DNA of 6,294 bases from Thiocapsa sp035467215. GTDB lineage: Bacteria; Pseudomonadota; Gammaproteobacteria; Chromatiales; Chromatiaceae. The stretch is taken from positions 1 to 6,294 of the forward strand of contig NZ_DATITZ010000308.1 of NCBI RefSeq assembly GCF_035467215.1. The letters run 5' to 3'. A program made the position numbers and the translations under genes. This document shows, in pieces, positions 5,454 to 6,294 of the stretch (the first letter of the stretch is position 1; each line of letters starts with the position of its first letter). The notes beneath the pieces were generated by a model. The model was given only the letters and a program-made list of their open reading frames with translations. It made no database searches and was not told the DNA's origin.

Positions 5454-6160
5454 ACGACATGATCATCCGTCTCGTCTGCCTCGGAGCGCTCGCGTTGGCG
5501 GCCGGCAGTGCGTCCGCGTCTCCGCCGGCGCAACCCCGTGCCCCCGGTATCGAGTCGCCCGGCTATGTTTGGAACGCTCCCAACAAGGAGCAGATGATCG
5601 CATTGGCCCATCGCGGCGACCCCGAGAACGGCGAGGAGGCCTACGCCGTCTGTCGCGGCTGCCATCAGGCCGATGGCTCGGGTCGCGGCGACGCCATCTA
5701 TCCGCAGTTGGCCGGCCAGCATGCCAGTGTCCTGATCAAGCAGATGATCGACGTGCGCGCCGGGCGGCGCGACAACCCCAAGATGCACCCCTTCGTCGCC
5801 GAATGGGTCGTGTCGTCCGAAGAGGTGGCCGACATCGCCGCCTATCTCTCGCAGCTGCCGATTCCGCCGAGCAATCTAAAAGGCGAGGGTACGGACCTGG
5901 CGCGCGGTGAGGCCCTCTACGAGAAGGACTGCGCGACCTGTCATGGCGCGCAGGGCGAGGGCGATGCCGCGGAGTTTTACCCCCGCGTCGCCCATCAGCA
6001 CTACAGCTATCTCGACCATGAGTCCAAGCTGATTCGCGACGGCGGGCGGCGCAATGCGAACCCTGAGATGGTGAAGGCGATCAGGGGGTACAGCGATGCG
6101 GATATCGCGGCGGTGAGCGACTATATGTCCCGCCTATCGGCTGAATCGCGTCCCGAGTGA
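5450..6160 (+). CDS. Di-heme cytochrome c, c4-related, second of a coupled pair
   Basis: Second periplasmic di-heme class I cytochrome, 236 residues. Heme sites are CRGCH (C68, C71, H72) and CATCH (C161, C164, H165); probable axial methionines are M112 (NPKMHPF) and M207 (NPEMVKA). After heme 1 comes YPQLAGQHASVLIKQM (84-99), close to the equivalent segment of the upstream cytochrome; after heme 2 the motif has drifted to YPRVAHQHYSYLDHE. It differs from ordinary c4 in having about 35 extra residues between the signal peptide (cleavage likely after A23, ASA/SP) and the first heme domain. Its ATG overlaps the previous stop (ATGA, 5450-5453), so the two are translationally coupled. GGAGGAGG (5441-5448) is rather close to this ATG, and a second in-frame ATG at 5459 is better spaced, so the first three residues may not be made. 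No oxidase or dehydrogenase partner is adjacent. Confidence 0.92.
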   Translation: MNDMIIRLVCLGALALAAGSASASPPAQPRAPGIESPGYVWNAPNKEQMIALAHRGDPENGEEAYAVCRGCHQADGSGRGDAIYPQLAGQHASVLIKQMIDVRAGRRDNPKMHPFVAEWVVSSEEVADIAAYLSQLPIPPSNLKGEGTDLARGEALYEKDCATCHGAQGEGDAAEFYPRVAHQHYSYLDHESKLIRDGGRRNANPEMVKAIRGYSDADIAAVSDYMSRLSAESRPE

Positions 6161-6165
6161 TCGGT

Positions 6166-6187
6166 AGGGGCGACTTAAGTCGCCCCT
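6166..6187 (+). terminator. 22-nt perfect palindrome after the cytochrome operon
   Basis: The arm AGGGGCGACTT (6166-6176) is followed directly by its exact complement (6177-6187), six bases after the last cytochrome stop. The GC-rich stem and 3'-end position suit transcription termination or mRNA 3'-end protection. The downstream sequence TTGTACC has no T-run, so a dispersed REP-like palindrome is an alternative. GGTA (6163-6166) and TACC (6190-6193) could extend the stem past a bulge. Confidence 0.5.
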
Positions 6188-6197
6188 TGTACCCTGC

Positions 6198-6257
6198 TCG
6201 TTGTCGTTGTCGTTGTCGTAATCGGATTGCGGACGAACACGACAACCACAACGACAA
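6198..6257. repeat. TCGTTG hexamer repeat and its inverted partner
   Basis: TCGTTG occurs three times in tandem (6198-6215), followed by a partial copy. Bases 6201-6219 pair with 6239-6257 at 18 of 19 positions (mismatch at 6211/6247) around a 19-base loop. This forms a long imperfect hairpin in the right flank. No gene is visible in 6161-6294, so it may end transcripts from either side or be a variable short-sequence repeat. Confidence 0.6.
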
Positions 6258-6294
6258 TTATACCTCATATAGGGACAAGCTCGCATTTCTTGAA

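Noticed and set aside
6256..6265. TATAAT on the minus strand near the right edge
   Set aside because: No -35 element at suitable spacing, and no gene follows on that strand.
6134..6286. Minus-strand Cys-rich open frame of about 50 codons with DNDNDN
   Set aside because: It is produced by reading through the hexamer repeat, the palindrome and the end of the cytochrome gene; there is no ribosome site.
6265..6294. Nine codons then TGA on the minus strand at the right edge, possibly a gene end
   Set aside because: Too short to support; only the adjacent hairpin makes it attractive.

Overview
The window looks like chromosomal DNA of a high-GC gammaproteobacterium. A purple sulfur bacterium of the Chromatiaceae is my best guess, from overall codon style, the c4-type cytochromes and a DHNA-CoA hydrolase-like hotdog protein. 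This is inference from protein character, not from a marker gene. Six protein genes are well supported and together fill most of the window. No rRNA, tRNA, CRISPR array or insertion-sequence transposase is visible.

Layout. Bases 1-244 are an intergenic region whose first ~150 bases are AT-rich (about 39% GC). It holds a small dyad, a promoter-like box facing left, and an 87-bp module bounded by 12-bp inverted repeats. Next is a 609-residue sodium:solute symporter on the minus strand (245-2074) with an unusually long periplasmic insertion. A 169-bp divergent intergenic region (2075-2243) follows, carrying a TATA-like box readable on both strands, a 12-bp perfect palindrome and four TGACC blocks spaced exactly 11 bp apart. 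These lead into a GTG-started YciA-type acyl-CoA thioesterase (2244-2609, plus). Tail-to-tail with it, 24 bp away, is a second, YbgC/DHNA-CoA-hydrolase-type thioesterase (2634-3065, minus). Head-to-head with that, with only 24 bp between start codons, is a secreted beta-lactamase-fold serine hydrolase with a C-terminal DUF3471-like domain (3090-4715, plus). Last come two translationally coupled di-heme c4-type cytochromes (4809-5453 and 5450-6160, plus). The right flank has a 22-nt perfect palindrome and a hexanucleotide repeat that folds against a downstream complement.

How the genes relate. The cytochrome pair is a clear operon and should supply two periplasmic di-heme electron carriers. 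The two hotdog enzymes cleave acyl-CoA thioesters in the cytoplasm, the serine hydrolase works in the periplasm, and the symporter imports an unknown solute with Na+. I see no single pathway linking all six.

I do not see an obvious new multi-gene system. The points most worth a second look are the non-coding ones: the 11-bp phased TGACC array, one palindromic Shine-Dalgarno block serving two divergent genes, and a TAAACCGCGTC motif recurring at gene 3' ends.
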